This document shows, in pieces, positions 21,771 to 32,969 of a stretch of DNA of 64,000 nt. Source of the DNA: Akebia trifoliata (lineage: Eukaryota > Streptophyta > Magnoliopsida > Ranunculales > Lardizabalaceae); NCBI GenBank assembly GCA_017979445.1, contig CM030715.1, positions 14,285,660 through 14,349,659 of the forward strand, given 5' to 3'. The notes under the pieces were generated by a model, which saw only the letters and a list, made by a program, of their open reading frames with translations, did not search any database and had not been told where the DNA came from. Position numbers and translations under genes: made by a program. Each line of letters begins with the position of its first letter. The stretch's first letter is position 1.

Positions 21771-23352
21771 TTTTCCTAATTCACAGAAAATCCAAATTTA
21801 TCTAGTGTTAGCATAGTTAATGTTCCTGAGAGCGAGCTCATCTCAACAATTATCATCCTATCATCAATGTAACATCTATTGGAATCTCAATTTATTTTGG
21901 ATCAACCAAAAGTGATCATTGATTGGACCTTAAAAATTATAAAAATTATGCCTATTGCAATGTTTGTTTGATCAATTATTATATGCCATGCTCATTAATT
22001 GATTTGCCATTGATCTTGATCAGATATATAGTTGATGTGCTTATTGGTGATCGTAATGATTTTATTGGACTAGTATTTGTTTTGGCTAATATTCATATGG
22101 TATCAATGTGTGATGGTATGAATAGGCCCATTTGTTTGGAAAAGGCCCCGGGCACACCCCACCCTGTTTTGCACACACCACTAGCACGTTTATATTATTG
22201 CTTTGCACACTTACACGTCCCATATAGCTAACGTGGCACTAGTGCGTCGTCCGGTTTCTTCGGAGATGCGACATCATTTATGAAAATCACAACTCCAGTC
22301 ACGTACCTTAGGGTATATCAAACTGGGGCATCAATACCGTTTGATCAGGTGATTCTGAGAGGTATATTGATGCACCCAGGCTGGAGCGACCTAAGCCTTT
22401 GACCTATTGTGAGCCACACAGTCACATGTCCCGATTGCCAACGTAGTACTAGTACGTGGTCGGTCTCCTCGTGGGATGCCAAACCATTTATGAAAGCTAC
22501 AACTCTTGACTCGTACCCGTAGGTATATAAAAGATAATCCAAGTATATCAATTGTACTTTTTGGTCAAAACTGATGCCTAAGCGAGATCTTGCCCCGGTA
22601 TACCCTATTGTATGAGGGGGATAGACTACGTCTATTCTAGACGAGAGGTATTTAAGTGAGTCCTTGCTCAGCATTGAGCGCCACCTTTCAACTGGAGATC
22701 AAACTGGCTGTTTTTGACTTCAGAGAAGTGAGTTGAGGTTTTAGATTATCACCTATACGGTATATCAAACCAAGTCACCACGTATCAAGAGGTATATAGG
22801 TGTGCTTGGGAAAAGGTGGCCAGATAAATTGCATTGCACGTAGTAAACTTAGAGTCTAGAAGCTTTCTTATAGGTCACGACCTGAACTGACTATGGGTGT
22901 TCCCGGATTGCTCTAATCAATCCAATCAACAGGTAAGTCGACGGACCGATCCAGACCGTTCAAACTAGCCCCACTATATCGGTCCGACCCAATCGGTGAA
23001 GTGTACCGATCAATTTGAACCAATTAAACCAGTTGGCCCAATTGACAAATGGATCCAACTGATCAATACCAAATTAGTTGGACTAATTGATTTCACTTTT
23101 AAAGATCCAGACCACTTTGTATAGAAAGATTCGATCTTAGGATCAAATTAATTTGTCTAATCAAAGGTTCAATCCCAATCAGGGGTAGACCCGCGTCTAA
23201 CCTTTCTCACTTTCTTGGTCACTATACACTTATAGTGCATTTGGATTCGATATTTTCCACCGAACTTGGGCTATTCTATATCGAAACTTTAATCATGTGT
23301 TAAGAGTCCAACCTTTAAAGTCAATGGTTAACCTTAGTTTACTTCCAATCAG
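21771..23352 (+). other. Element A1 leader, shared block and candidate intron
   Basis: Non-coding leader. Bases about 22130-22900 are homologous, in reverse orientation, to the leaders of A2 (30050-30760), X (50590-51320), Y (62580-63125) and partly B (45400-45680). The block contains a diverged internal duplication (two TTTGATATACC..ACGTACTAGTAC-type halves). ORF1 is missing here. The 3' part holds a candidate intron, 22933-23352. Confidence 0.7.
22933..23352 (+). other. Candidate leader intron just before A1 gag
   Basis: Donor CAG|GTAAGT at 22933, acceptor TTTACTTCCAATCAG|G at 23352, with a CTAAC branch-like word near 23197. The intron would be 420 bp and AT-rich, and the gag frame opens right after it. 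B has GTAAGT at a homologous place (45309, minus). Predicted only. Confidence 0.45.
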
Positions 23353-23622
23353 GTGATAATTGGTCCCAAACGTTCTAAACCTCCATCTGTACCACTTTGG
23401 GTCCGTGAAAAAAGTCGTCTTTCTAGAGTACTATTGCTAAGTAGTCAGTCTTTATCACGAGAAGAAACGAGTATCATGGATGAAGCTGCGCTCCGTCAGA
23501 TTTTAGAATCTTTTCAAACACAGATTATTACTTCTGTTCAAACACAAATCGAATCCATGAAAATTGAAAAGGGAAAAGATAAAGCTATAGAACCTCAAGA
23601 TGTGTTTAACCTCATTGAAAAC
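23353..23622 (+). pseudogene. Element A1 gag, N-terminal part
   Basis: Open from the candidate acceptor. It starts with a basic stretch (GPKRSKPPSVPLW) that matches the start of gag in the other elements. The first ATG of this frame is at 23476 (MDEAALRQILESF), followed by a helical, coiled-coil-like stretch. It runs in frame to 23622, where A2 is inserted, and resumes in the same frame at 34716. Confidence 0.8.
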
Positions 23623-25345
23623 TGAAAGCGCCCTCGATCCACGGGGTACGCGGATCCACTTTTGACCCTTGAAGTTTGGGAGTCGCCACCTAGTTATTAC
23701 GGTCTAGGAACCGGATACTGACTCTAAATAAATAAAGGAACAATCTACTGAAGAAAAACTGAGTTTTGGGATCACATTACGGGGTTGGAAGGTGTTAGGC
23801 ACCAACCCCGCCCGGCCAATGCCGGTCTCTACTTATTCCAAATAAGGCTACATTGCTAACAACAAAACCTAAATAAAAAATTAACAAAAATTTTACCTTC
23901 GATACGCAAAGATCTTATTCCCTCAGATCTGACAAAAACTGCTCCTTGTACCATACTCCTTGCTTCGTTCTGTCTCCAGATCTGATTTCTGATCTCCGAG
24001 GCGAGGTATCTCTTTCTTAGATCTGGATTCTTCGAATTTATTATAAATTTTAGGGTGTTTTTGAAGGGTTTTTACGTGTTTTTCAAACTAAAATTGAAGT
24101 ATGGGTGTTAGATAAGAAGTTGGGGCTCCAAAACTAGGGTTTATGGGAGGCTAGAGAGGCTTTTTGACCTACTTCTCTTAGGGTTTATGATTTGATACGA
24201 AAATAGGGTGAGGACCCCTATTTATAGATTTTTTTAAGGGTTGATTTAGATAGAATTAGTGTTTAATTAGAATTCTTTTAGTTAGAGTTGTATTTTAGTT
24301 AGAATTGTTTTAGGTAGGGTTGTATTTTAATTAGAATTGTTTTAGGTAGAGTTATATTTTAGTTAGAACTCTATTAAATAGAGTTATTACTTAATTAGAA
24401 CTCTATTAGGATTTTGACTTTTGGTCTTATTTAATTGACTTTAGTCTTAATTGATTGACTTTAAGATTTTGACTTTAGTCTTAATTAATTGACTTTAATT
24501 TTGATTTTAGTCTTACTTGATTGACTTTAATACCTTGACTTTAGTCTTGCTTGATTGACTTTAATTTTTTGGAGAACCCCCCTCTATTATATCTTTAATT
24601 CTTTGGACCCCTAAATGGAAGGGGTCCTTGAATAAAAATCTTGGCAACCCTCAACAATTTTGCCTGAGAGTCTGATTGATCGATTTTTTTAATTTAAAAT
24701 TTTAAATTAATTTTTCTAATGTTTCACTTTAATTAGTTAATATTTTATTTATTAATTTCAAAATTTTTAATTATGAAAATTGTGAAATTACTGTTTTTCC
24801 CTCAGAGAGGACTTCTCGCGTTTTAAGTCAATTTTTTATGTTCTATGATGTTTTAGATCGATTTTTCGTAAGGAGTTCAATGGAAATATTGGTTTGTGTC
24901 ATTTATAAAAAAAATTTGTGTGAAATGGTCGTGAACTTTATGAGGGGTATTTTTGTAATTTTATCAAATTTTGTGTAAATTGGTGAAATTATTTATTTGG
25001 TTTCAATTTGTTGTTTTATGTGTTTGAATGAGTTTTCCTAAGCGTAATGTAGGCTATGGGGATATTTTAAGATTAGGGGTATTTTGATAATTTGGTCATT
25101 TTTAGTGATTTTTATCGTGAAGCTTCTTTTTGTCTGAAAAATGATGATTTCTATGTTTTTGAGGTCATATTTTTCTAGCGTAGCGTGGTTTCTAAGGTTT
25201 TGTCAGTTCGAGATACCTTATCTGGATTTCTGAAACATATCTGGTAACAAAATAAAATATTGGAATAAACATCCATCATTGGGAATCATTGCGATCAGGT
25301 TGACGAGTTGATTAATCAGGCGAGTGCAAAAATGGGATGTCTACA
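23623..25345 (-). repeat. Element A2 3' LTR (1723 bp)
   Basis: On plus it reads TGAAAGCGCCC...GTCTACA, that is TGTAGAC...GCTTTCA on minus. The PPT is on its right (25346 on), so it is the 3' LTR. TATA box 24219-24226 (minus); PBS-like U5 motif 23679-23688. U3 differs from A1: TAGAATTG-type repeats replace most AAACCCTAA words. Confidence 0.9.
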
Positions 25346-27170
25346 GATGCCCCTCTTTGGCAGAGGGTTGAAGCAAACTAGATAGCAAATCTATTTTGGT
25401 AGACAGTGCGATATCCGAATGCCAAAGCTAGTGACAATTTATTTTGCAGCCTGATTTAGCAATTCGTCGGGGTGTTCGGATCCTTGAGGGTAAAGTTCTC
25501 CCCGAACAAAAAGGTTGTCAGGTCCTTGAGCGAAAGCTCTCACTGGCAGTGTCAGATCCTTGAATTTTAGAAAATTCTCCTTGACTAATGTAACAACTAT
25601 GCAAGTGTGTGACTTAAAATCTGAGATAAGTTTCAAAGAGTTTAAGTTGGAACTGAATAAAATATGATCATAAAATGAATATAAATGGAGCATAAACTGA
25701 GCATAATTTGAACATAGGCTGAGCATTAACTTAGCATAATTCCGAGAAAACCCTTGGCGACAACTGAGCAAAATCCAAGATAACCCTTGGCGGCATCTGA
25801 GCAAAATCCAAGATAACCCTTGGCGACAACTGAGCAAAATCCAAGATAACCTTTGGCGGCGACTAAGAAAAATCCAAAATAACCTTTGGCGGTAACTAAG
25901 CAAAATCCAAGATAACCCTTGGCGGCAACTGAGAAAAATTCAAGATAACCCTTGGCGGCAACTGAGCAAAATCCAAGTTAACACTTGGCGGCAACTGAGC
26001 AAAATCCAAGATAATCCTTGGCGGCATCTGAGCAAAATCCAAGATAACCCTTGGCGGCAACTGAGTAAAATCCAAAATAACCGTTGACGGCAACTGAGCA
26101 AAATCCAAGTTAACCCTTGACGGCAACTGAGCAAAATCCAAGATAACCCTTGGCGGAAACTGAGCAAAATCCAAGATAACCCTTGGTGAAAATTGAGCAA
26201 AATCCAAGATAACCCAAAATCCAAGATGACCCTTGGCGGTAACTGAGCAAAATCCAAGATAACCCTTGGCGGCAACTGAGAAAAATCCAAGTTAACCCTT
26301 GGCGGCAACTGAGCAAAACTAGCAGAGGAATGAAGGAATTTTGGGAAAGAATGAATGAATTTGGAGAAGACTGATTAGAATGAATCGGAAAATGAATAAA
26401 TCTAGAAGATACTGAATCTGGAAGAGAAATGATCGAATCCAAGAATGATTGGATCTGGAAAGGAATCTGGGAACGAAAGAATGACATATCTCCTACTCTA
26501 GTTAAATGAATTATTAGTTAATCTCTGGGCACAGTCAAAGGTGAGATTCGAAGTGCTTTTGTTTGAACCTCAAGGTTTTATTCAAAAAAGTTTCATGAAT
26601 TTAAAACCTGAGTTTTTATTTCTTTTGAACCTCAAAGATTTTTCGAAAAACTGTTATCAAGAGGGTAACCTTAAGTTTGGGGTTATCATTATCTTTTAGG
26701 ATTAACATTGCTCAAAAACAAAATGCCCCTAGTTTGAACATGAACGTGGCATTGAAGATAATTGAACACATCATGCAAAAATTAAAAAAATTTCCCTAGT
26801 ATTAGGGGAAAAAGTTACATTAAAGAAGAAAGAAAATGCCCCTTGTATGAAGGTTTGAAATATTTGATTACCACAAGCGCAATAAAGATCCAACTTTTAA
26901 TTTTGATTAATTTTATTGAAGATTTTGAGTTAGGTTCAAGAGAACAAAATATTTTCCTTTTGAGACTCATCATAGAATTCATTCTTCTTTCCCTTGGTTC
27001 ACTTGGGGAAGTAAGAATTTTCAGATCAATCGTAGACAAGATACTTGTGGTTTCCGAGTCTATGCCTGGTTTAAGCTAAGTATTGACCTTGATTATTCGG
27101 ACTTCTGATGTTTCAGCTCGGACCGTTCTCAGTTTGGGATTTTCTTCTGTTTTTCTTTGTTGCTCTAACT
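25346..27170 (-). other. Element A2 PPT, conserved 3' block and 33-bp hairpin minisatellite
   Basis: PPT CCAAAGAGGGGCATC (minus) at 25346-25360 next to the LTR. Bases to about 25640 match the 3' blocks of A1 and B. Bases 25741-26317 are about 17 copies of a 33-bp unit containing CCAAGATAACCCTTGG, with inverted arms CCAAG/CTTGG. The rest has no gene. Open frames across the array come from its length being a multiple of three. Confidence 0.8.
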
Positions 27171-27175
27171 TTTGC

Positions 27176-27376
27176 CTAGATCGCCTTTTCAGGTTTTCAA
27201 TCTATCGACCTTGCTTTAGCTTTTACCTAGATCGCCTTTTCAGGTTTTCGATCTAGCGAGCTTTCTCTTCTTTTTTCTCGGCTCTGATTGTTGTCAAAGT
27301 TGTCCTTTCAGATTTTCAACCTTGCGAGCTTGCCTTAATTTTTGCCTAAGTCGCCCTTTTCGGGTTTTCAACTTAG
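27176..27376 (-). other. Tandem 30-nt structured hairpins in the A2 3' region
   Basis: Four units: 27176-27205, 27227-27256, 27295-27324 and 27346-27376. In element sense the arms are ATAGATTG/CGATCTAG (one end mismatch), CTAGATCG/CGATCTAG (perfect), CAAGGTTG/CAACTTTG and CTAAGTTG/CGACTTAG. Inner stems are CCT..AGG, TCT..GGA and CCC..GGG around GAAA or GAAAA. Confidence 0.75.
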
Positions 27377-27689
27377 TAGGCTTCATCATTTTTTTTAAAT
27401 TTTTTTTTATCTTTTTCTTCTCCTCTGGACTTCTAGAGTTACTATCTGATCATGATTTGCTATCTTCCTTGGTTTTTCGTACGGTACTTAGGAGGACTTT
27501 TATAGGTAAGCTTAGGACTGGGTATAATATGAAAGGAATTTTGAGGCTCAAAAACCCAAATGCCCCTTGTGTGGCATTTCATTTAAAAAATTTTCTTGAA
27601 TTTTCTTTCCCATTTTGGATGATATTTCTTTTTGTTTTAAATTTTTTTCTTTTTAGATTTTTTTTTTGTCGAGGAATCTATTTTTTTAT

Positions 27690-27790
27690 TTTGATGTGGT
27701 CGGGCCTGAAGTAACTTCTCAGGTTGTCTACGTACCCCATAATTTTGGGATCACACCAAAATGTAGTTCAAATTTTTCCCTCCCCTAGGT
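27690..27790 (-). other. Conserved 3' block, A2 copy
   Basis: Same block as 14940-15060 and 36965-37075, with TACGTAGACAACCTGAGAAG in element sense. Non-coding. Confidence 0.65.
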
Positions 27791-27889
27791 TAGGTAATCA
27801 GGCTAGGAAGTAAAAGGCATAATTTTTCTCTTTTTGAACAGGCTGCAAAGGGGTTGAGAAAGGAGATAATGAACTAGGTAGTAGGAAAA

Positions 27890-28563
27890 TTGATTCGACC
27901 AAAAATGGCCTCCTTAAAATGTAGTACCGTTTGATTTGGTCAAGGTTGGTTGATTTTGGTAACTCGATTCCATCATGATCTTGAAACCTGACAGCTTTTC
28001 CTGGTAATTTCCTTAATGATGAACGGACCTCCCCAATTTGGTTTGAACTTCCCTCTAGGGTCAAAGATAGGTGCCCGATTCTCTTTGAGTACTAAATCCC
28101 TGACTTGCAAGTAACGGGCCTTGATCTTTTTGTCAAACACACGGGCGATTCTTCTTTGATAAGCTTGCAAGTGGTACAAAGCTCTTAGTCATTTTTCTCG
28201 GATCAAGTTTAATTCTTTATACCACTGACTAACCCAATCTGTTTTTAACAATTGACTTTCCTTGAAGGCCTTGAAATACGGGATTTCCATTTCAACTGGT
28301 AAGATTGCTTCCATATCATACACTAGAAAGTAGGGAATAGCTCCAGTGGAAAACTGCATTGAAGTATGATGTGCCCCTAGTGTGAATGGTAACTTCTCTA
28401 AATAATCCTGGTGTGATTGACATATTTCCTTGATGATTGTTTTGAGATATTTTATTGGTGGCTTCAACCTTTCCATTAATCTGAGGACGGTAGAGAGATA
28501 ATGTGATGTCGAATCTTGAACTTTGAACACAGAGTGATAACCTAAGCTTTGATGTATGACCAA
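27890..28563 (-). pseudogene. Element A2 integrase C-terminal remnant
   Basis: Words shared with the B integrase: LKTIIKEICQSHQDYLEKLPF, AILPVEMEIPYF, HLQAYQRRIARVFDKKI, LVLKENRAPIFDPRGKFKPNW. Only the part after the DDE glutamate region remains, and it is broken near 28480-28500, 28185 and 27975. The zinc finger and the two catalytic Asp segments are missing, so no integration activity is possible. Confidence 0.8.
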
Positions 28564-28569
28564 TTATCA

Positions 28570-29320
28570 GAGATCAATATCGCTTCAACTGTTTCATTAA
28601 TCTGAGAATGGTAATCTATTCTGGGAGCTCTACCATTTTGAGAAGTGTAGCATTAATACATTTTGTAACATATTCCTTGATCTCATTTTCTCAAGTCAAT
28701 ATCTATCTTGTGTCAGACAACACCCATGCTTGCACCTAACATATCCTCATAGGCCCACGCGAACAAGTCTTTTGAAATTTCTAAGAAAATTCATTATCCC
28801 CTTGTATTCCTCTAGGAATAGGATGGTTTCTATTTGAATCTCTTTAAGAATTATTTTCTGTTCCGAGGTCATTGACCTTTGCTTTCTGATTGAAAGTTGA
28901 GCCCAACTTTTATCTTCTTGTTCAGGAGAAAAATATATCCTTGAAGCTAGATTATTAGTTAATTCGTTAATGTGCTCGAGGTATTCAAAATTTTTCTTTA
29001 TCTAATCAAATTCAGAAGGGGCGACAGACACCTCTATAAACTCGATAAACTAACTCGACTCAACAGGAAAAGAGTAGACTCGAAAAGAAGACATGACCTT
29101 GCTGAAAAAAAAAAAACTCGAACTAACCCAAATGACTCATGAAAACTCAAGACTACCCACAACGAGCTTGATTAGGATTGAGGAGTGAGACATTGCTTAC
29201 AACTGGCATGACTGAGGCACTATGATCTTCAAAGAACAACTGGGCGATGTTGAAAAATTTTGAGGTTATTTCTGACTGTTGACTTGATATTGACGTTACT
29301 CTAACTGACCGGATTTACAA
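28570..29320 (-). pseudogene. Element A2 remnant of the protease-RT spacer
   Basis: Degraded coding sequence. NIAQLFFEDHSASV (about 29245-29200) matches the spacer of B (NIAQMFIEEGNVSV) and of Y. Bases 28620-28860 match the part just before RT (EEVTKQIN-like). A join near 28600 then leads directly to integrase, so RT and both RNase H domains are deleted. A second join near 29300-29330 leads to the first codons of gag, so most of gag and the protease are deleted too. Confidence 0.65.
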
Positions 29321-29329
29321 CCCTAGCTA

Positions 29330-32300
29330 GACGACGAACAATTGAGCTTAGATACAATGATAACCTAGTAACCCAATCAAATGTGGATTATCAATTCCAG
29401 TGTTACCCCCTTGATAATATTTTAAATGAACCCTGAGATTTTATTGAATTATGTACACCAATCCATTAAACAATTCATCCATAAAAGGAAAATAATTTTA
29501 TTGCACTCTTGAAAATTATTGAAAAATAATGTTTCTAATGAATAATGATTTTCACAAATATATTTCAATCATTTTTTCTTTGAAAAACATTTTCTTTGAG
29601 AAAACTTTTTTGGGAAAGCATTTCCCTTTGGAAAATCTTATTGTTCTGGAAAACATTTTACTTTTGAAAATAATTTTTCTTTTGAAAAATATTTTTCTTC
29701 TTTTAAAATAGGTTAAAAATCCAAATTAGAAAAAAGTTTGAATTTCATTTTGATTCAAATGGCTCGGCCCATAATGATCGTTAGATCGAGATGGACTGGG
29801 TCAAGTTTAAAATGGATTTTTTATTGGGTTGGTGTACCCAGTGATACTGTAATTTCAAATCAGGTTAAACAATAAAAAATTTATCCTTGAGGATAAACCC
29901 GTACATTCCTCATCTCATCATTCACATGCATTCTGATCTCATCATTCACATACATTCATCAATCAAAAGGTTCCATTCAATAAACAACCTAGGAATACCC
30001 ACCATAAGTTCGAGTCGTGACCTACAGGGAAGGTTTTTAGACTCTAAACTTACTACGTGCAATGCATTTTTATTTGGCCACCCTTGCCCAAGCACACCTA
30101 TATACCTCTCGATACGTGGTGACTTGGTTTGATATACCGTATAGGTGATAATTTAAAACCTCAACTCACTTCTCTGAAGCCAAAAAACAGCCAGTTTGAT
30201 CTCTAGTTGAGAGGTGGCGTACAATGCTGAGAAAGGACCCACTTAAATACCTCTCGTCTAGAATAAACGTAGTCTATTCCCCTCGTACAGTAGGGTACAG
30301 CGGGGCTAGATCTCACTTAGGCATCGATTTTTACCAAGAAGTGCAATTGATATTCTTCGATTATCTTTTATATACCTACGGGTATGAGTCAAGAGTTGTA
30401 GCTTTCATAAATGGTTTGGCATCCCACGAGGGGACCGACCACGTACTAGTACTACGTTGGCAATCGAGACATGTGACTGTGTGGCTCACAATAGGTCAAA
30501 GGCTCAGGTCGCTCCAGCCTGGGTGCATTAATATACCTTTCAGAGTCACCTGATCAGACGGTATTGATGTCCCAGTTTGATATACCCTAAGGTACGTGAC
30601 TGGAGTTGTGATTTTCCTGAATGACGTTGCATCTCGGAAGAGACCGGACCACGCACTAGTACCACGTTGGCTATATGGGATGTGTAAGTGTGCAAAACAG
30701 TAAACGTGCATGTGGTGTGTGCAAAACAGGGTGGGGTGGTGCCCGGGACCTTTTTTAAACAAATGGGCCCATGGCCCTGATCATATCATCAAATCAATAC
30801 CAAATCAATATTAATCAAAACAAATACCATTCCAAAAATATTTCATGAAAAATGAGCACATCCAATATATATCTAGATCGTGGCAATGTCAGAAACAAAC
30901 ATTCAATCCAAATATTTTTTATATATTTCAATCAAGGATTGATTACTTGGGTGACCTTAAACAAATTGAGATTCTCAAAGAACGTCGAATTGATGATAAA
31001 ATGATGCTTGTTGAGCATAAGGAGGTATGATATATATATATATATATATATTTTTTTTAGAAGAATATAAAAAAATAAAAATTCTAAAAGAAGAGAAACT
31101 AAAGAAACCTATTATTAACTATTAGTAAACAAATTACACAAATTGAATTTTTATTTTATTTTATTTTTTGAAAAAAACTAATTATTAAAGAATTAAAGAA
31201 GCCCTAAAAAAAAACTACCCAAAATAAAATTCTATTACCATACCAATTTTACACGTTTGAGAAGAAAATTCACAAACATTCTAGTAATGCACTACATGTA
31301 AAAATTGGTGTGCCAAAAAGAAAAATTCTTTCTTTAACGTCAGCGTAAGGACTACCTTCAAGTCGCATAGTTTATTATCTTTTTTCCTCTTCTTTATAAA
31401 TGCCTTTTAATCTCTAAAAAATAGAAAATTATAAACACATCTATAAAGAACACATTCGAATTTTCAGAAGTCCTTTCTCTCTGAAGGATTTGAACTTTCT
31501 TTTTTTTTATCGCAGAGAACAATCTGCAGAGAGAATTCAATTGACAAAGATTGGAGACATGTTCCCCTAATCAGTTTTCTCTAGAATTGAGCTTCAATTC
31601 TCCGGTAGAGTCCTATTTACTTCATGTCTCACACATTGATGTTAGCTCATGAGATCCATCGTGGATTATCCGCAAAGAAACAGAACACCAAACAGATCGA
31701 AGTTAATCAAAACACATATTGATTATAAAGAAAAGATAAGTGCATTCGAATTTTCTCGCTGGTTCATTAATGGAGGGCGGGATACGTAGAAAGAGTTAAA
31801 GGAAGGAACAAAACGACTATAAATCTGGAAGAAAGAAAAAGAAAACCAATCCAATCGCCGTTAACATTTTGTTAAAGCTCAAAATCGAAAAAGGCAGCAT
31901 CTTCTATAACAACCCAGATTCCTTCAACCTATCTTACCAACTGGAAAACCTTAGTTGAAAAGACAACAAATTCTTCCATGGGGCAACTTTCTTGCTAAAC
32001 CAAAACTTTAAAACACAAGTGAAATACCCATCTTCATCTCTTTCAGCAAGATAAAAAAAATGTGAGAATATATGGAACTCAGTCGATTCCATTCTTCTTT
32101 TCTTCTTTTGTGTGTTCTTGAGGGAGAAAAAGAGAGATTGAGAGAGAGGGGGGGAGACACAGCGAGAGATGAGAGAGAGACATCTCTCTCTCTCTGCTGA
32201 TTTTCATTTTTTTTCTGTTGGAGAAGGAGATAAAAATAGCAGAAACAGATTTCTGCTAATGGCACACCACACGTAAAAAAAAATAATTTTTGCAATTTTT

Positions 32301-32950
32301 TTTTCTTGGAATTCTCTCCTCATCACGAACAACATTAAAAAAGATACTTTTTTTTTGTTTCTTAGGCATTACTCACAAATAATTTATTTTCACAACTCGC
32401 CGCCTATGTCTATTAACGTGCTAAAATATATATTTTTTTTTAAAAGAGAAAAAAAAAATCCATAACTCAAATTCCAACCACCATCATTCCATCCTCAATT
32501 TATGTCAATTTGAATCTTTCATTATTTAGGATCATCCCAAAATGACCCTAGATTGAATCAAAAAGAAAAATTATATGCTAAATCCAAAATATCAAAATTG
32601 AACCAAAGGGTATTAATAAAGGATAATACAAAAAATAATAATAATAATAATAATCCAAATAAAAAATGAGTCAACACCCATTATTTTAGACTATTACCTT
32701 CTTGAAATCCTGCATGATTTTAAGGTCATTCCGAATAACCCTTGATGATCCATAAAAAAGCTGTTAAAATAAAATATTCAACATCCAAACCAGTGCTCAA
32801 TAATTGAACCAAAAAGAATGATAAAAAAAATAAAAATAAAATAAACAACAAAACAAATAACTAGAAATAAAATAAAATAATTAAAAAAAAACTAGGTCCT
32901 ACTAACAATGTTTCCCATATTTGGGGCTTTCCAAGTCTAATCCTCAAATT
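29330..32950 (-). other. Element A2 leader, no gene
   Basis: Starts near the gag acceptor-like AG (about 29362) and runs to the PBS. Bases 30050-30760 are the shared leader block. Further right are a (TA)n tract (31030-31051) and a GA-rich tract (32110-32200). ORF1 is absent. A 109-residue open frame on the plus strand at 30224 lies antisense to the leader and is discussed under rejected items. Confidence 0.65.
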
Positions 32951-32968
32951 TCCCCAGTGGAGTCACCA
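32951..32968 (-). promoter_or_regulatory. Element A2 primer binding site
   Basis: TGGTGACTCCACTGGGGA on the minus strand, two bases from the LTR end. One base differs from the A1 site (TGGC to TGGT). Confidence 0.75.
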
Positions 32969-32969
32969 C

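Noticed and set aside
25439..26487. Long repetitive open frames over the 33-bp array (also 13284-13930)
   Set aside because: The unit is a multiple of three without stops, so several frames stay open at once. The peptides are simple repeats with no family and the region is 3' non-coding.
30224..30553. A 109-residue open frame antisense to the A2 leader, with a similar frame antisense in A1 (22345-22674, minus)
   Set aside because: The two are alike because the leader block is homologous. In X the ATG is lost and a TGA interrupts the frame near 51033, and in Y it is frameshifted. No recognisable domain. Treated as a chance frame in conserved non-coding DNA.
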